DNA from: Bedellia somnulentella
Taxonomy: Eukaryota; Arthropoda; Insecta; Lepidoptera; Bedelliidae
Direction of reading: 5' to 3'
DNA: 64,000 nt
Assembly: GCA_963576735.1 (NCBI GenBank)
Contig: OY755197.1
Location: forward strand, 3,050,501-3,114,500
The position numbers and the translations under genes are program-made. Below are positions 63,817 to 64,000 of this stretch, piece by piece (position 1 is the first letter of the stretch; each line of letters opens with the position of its first letter). The notes under the pieces were generated by a model. It saw nothing but the letters and a program-made list of their open reading frames with translations, was not told the DNA's origin and did no database searches.

Positions 63817-64000
63817 TAGGGTTCCGTAGCCAAATGGCAAAAACGGGACCCTTATAGATTCGTCATGTCTGTCTGTCTGTCCGTCCGTCCGTCCGTCCGT
63901 CCGTCCGTCCGTCCGTCCGTCCGTCCGTCCGTCCGTATGTCACAGCCAGTTTATTCCGAAACTATAAGAACTACATTATTGAAAATTGGTGCGTAGATGT
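63817..64000 (+). repeat. Lepidopteran GTTCCGTAGCC repeat with CCGT microsatellite, cut by window edge
   Basis: TAGGGTTCCGTAGCCAAATG, AAACGGGACCCTTATAG, then GTCTGTCTGTC and (CCGT)n at about 63879-63936, then GTATGTCACAGCC. Such repeats are dispersed in moth genomes; the rest lies outside. Confidence 0.75.

Overview
The window looks like a transposon-dense stretch of a lepidopteran (moth or butterfly) genome. The evidence is AT-rich DNA, several tRNA-derived SINE families of lepidopteran type, Helitrons with TCTATACT starts and CTAG ends, a GTTCCGTAGCCAAATGG/(CCGT)n repeat at the right edge, and one arthropod-type host gene fragment. Species cannot be fixed from the sequence. No bacterial-style operon, CRISPR array or rRNA gene was seen.

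Host content: only three exons could be supported as host coding sequence (minus strand, 20950-21070, 18850-18937, 18350-18485). They join in frame with consensus splice sites and encode the first immunoglobulin domain of a beaten-path (Beat) family cell-surface protein. The signal-peptide exon and the second-Ig exons were not found.

Labels used here for repeat families (local names only): SINE-A, about 370 bp, tRNA-like head, core with the CGTGAGGAAACC-type motif, TTATG-type tail. SINE-B, about 250 bp, head GCCGTGTAGTG, tail GTGAGTATATGTATGTATG. SINE-C, tRNA head with box B, tail containing ATAATCCCCACATGAGG. SINE-E, tRNA head GTGGCCGAGTGG. MITE-D, about 135-155 bp, ends GCAAGCACGAGC or a variant.

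Layout: 1-4612 is a plus-strand LINE broken by a SINE-A and by a 5'-truncated minus-strand LINE that still has an 820-codon open frame. 5160-7670 is a minus-strand LINE interrupted by a Helitron (which itself carries a SINE-C) and by a short LINE tail. 8443-9663 is an intact LINE ORF1-type gene with no ORF2. 11.8-18.2 kb holds MITEs, a 733-bp TIR element, a 115-bp-arm foldback and a Helitron helicase remnant. 18.3-21.1 kb holds the Beat exons, with a rearranged mariner pair in the large intron. 21-41 kb is mostly SINEs, MITEs and a second Helitron. 41114-42495 is a large inverted repeat (arms about 435 bp) around the 5' end of a LINE. 43-60 kb is SINE-rich with an RNase H-bearing LINE fragment (50616-51927). 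60.8-62.4 kb is another truncated LINE, 62.95-63.77 kb a deleted hAT element, and the right edge a partial repeat.

The sequence is best read as insertion layers: target-site duplications or paralogous empty sites fix the order of many events. The most unusual pattern is that five SINE-C copies each carry an inverted duplication of their own tail segment, yet sit in perfect 12-16 bp target-site duplications.
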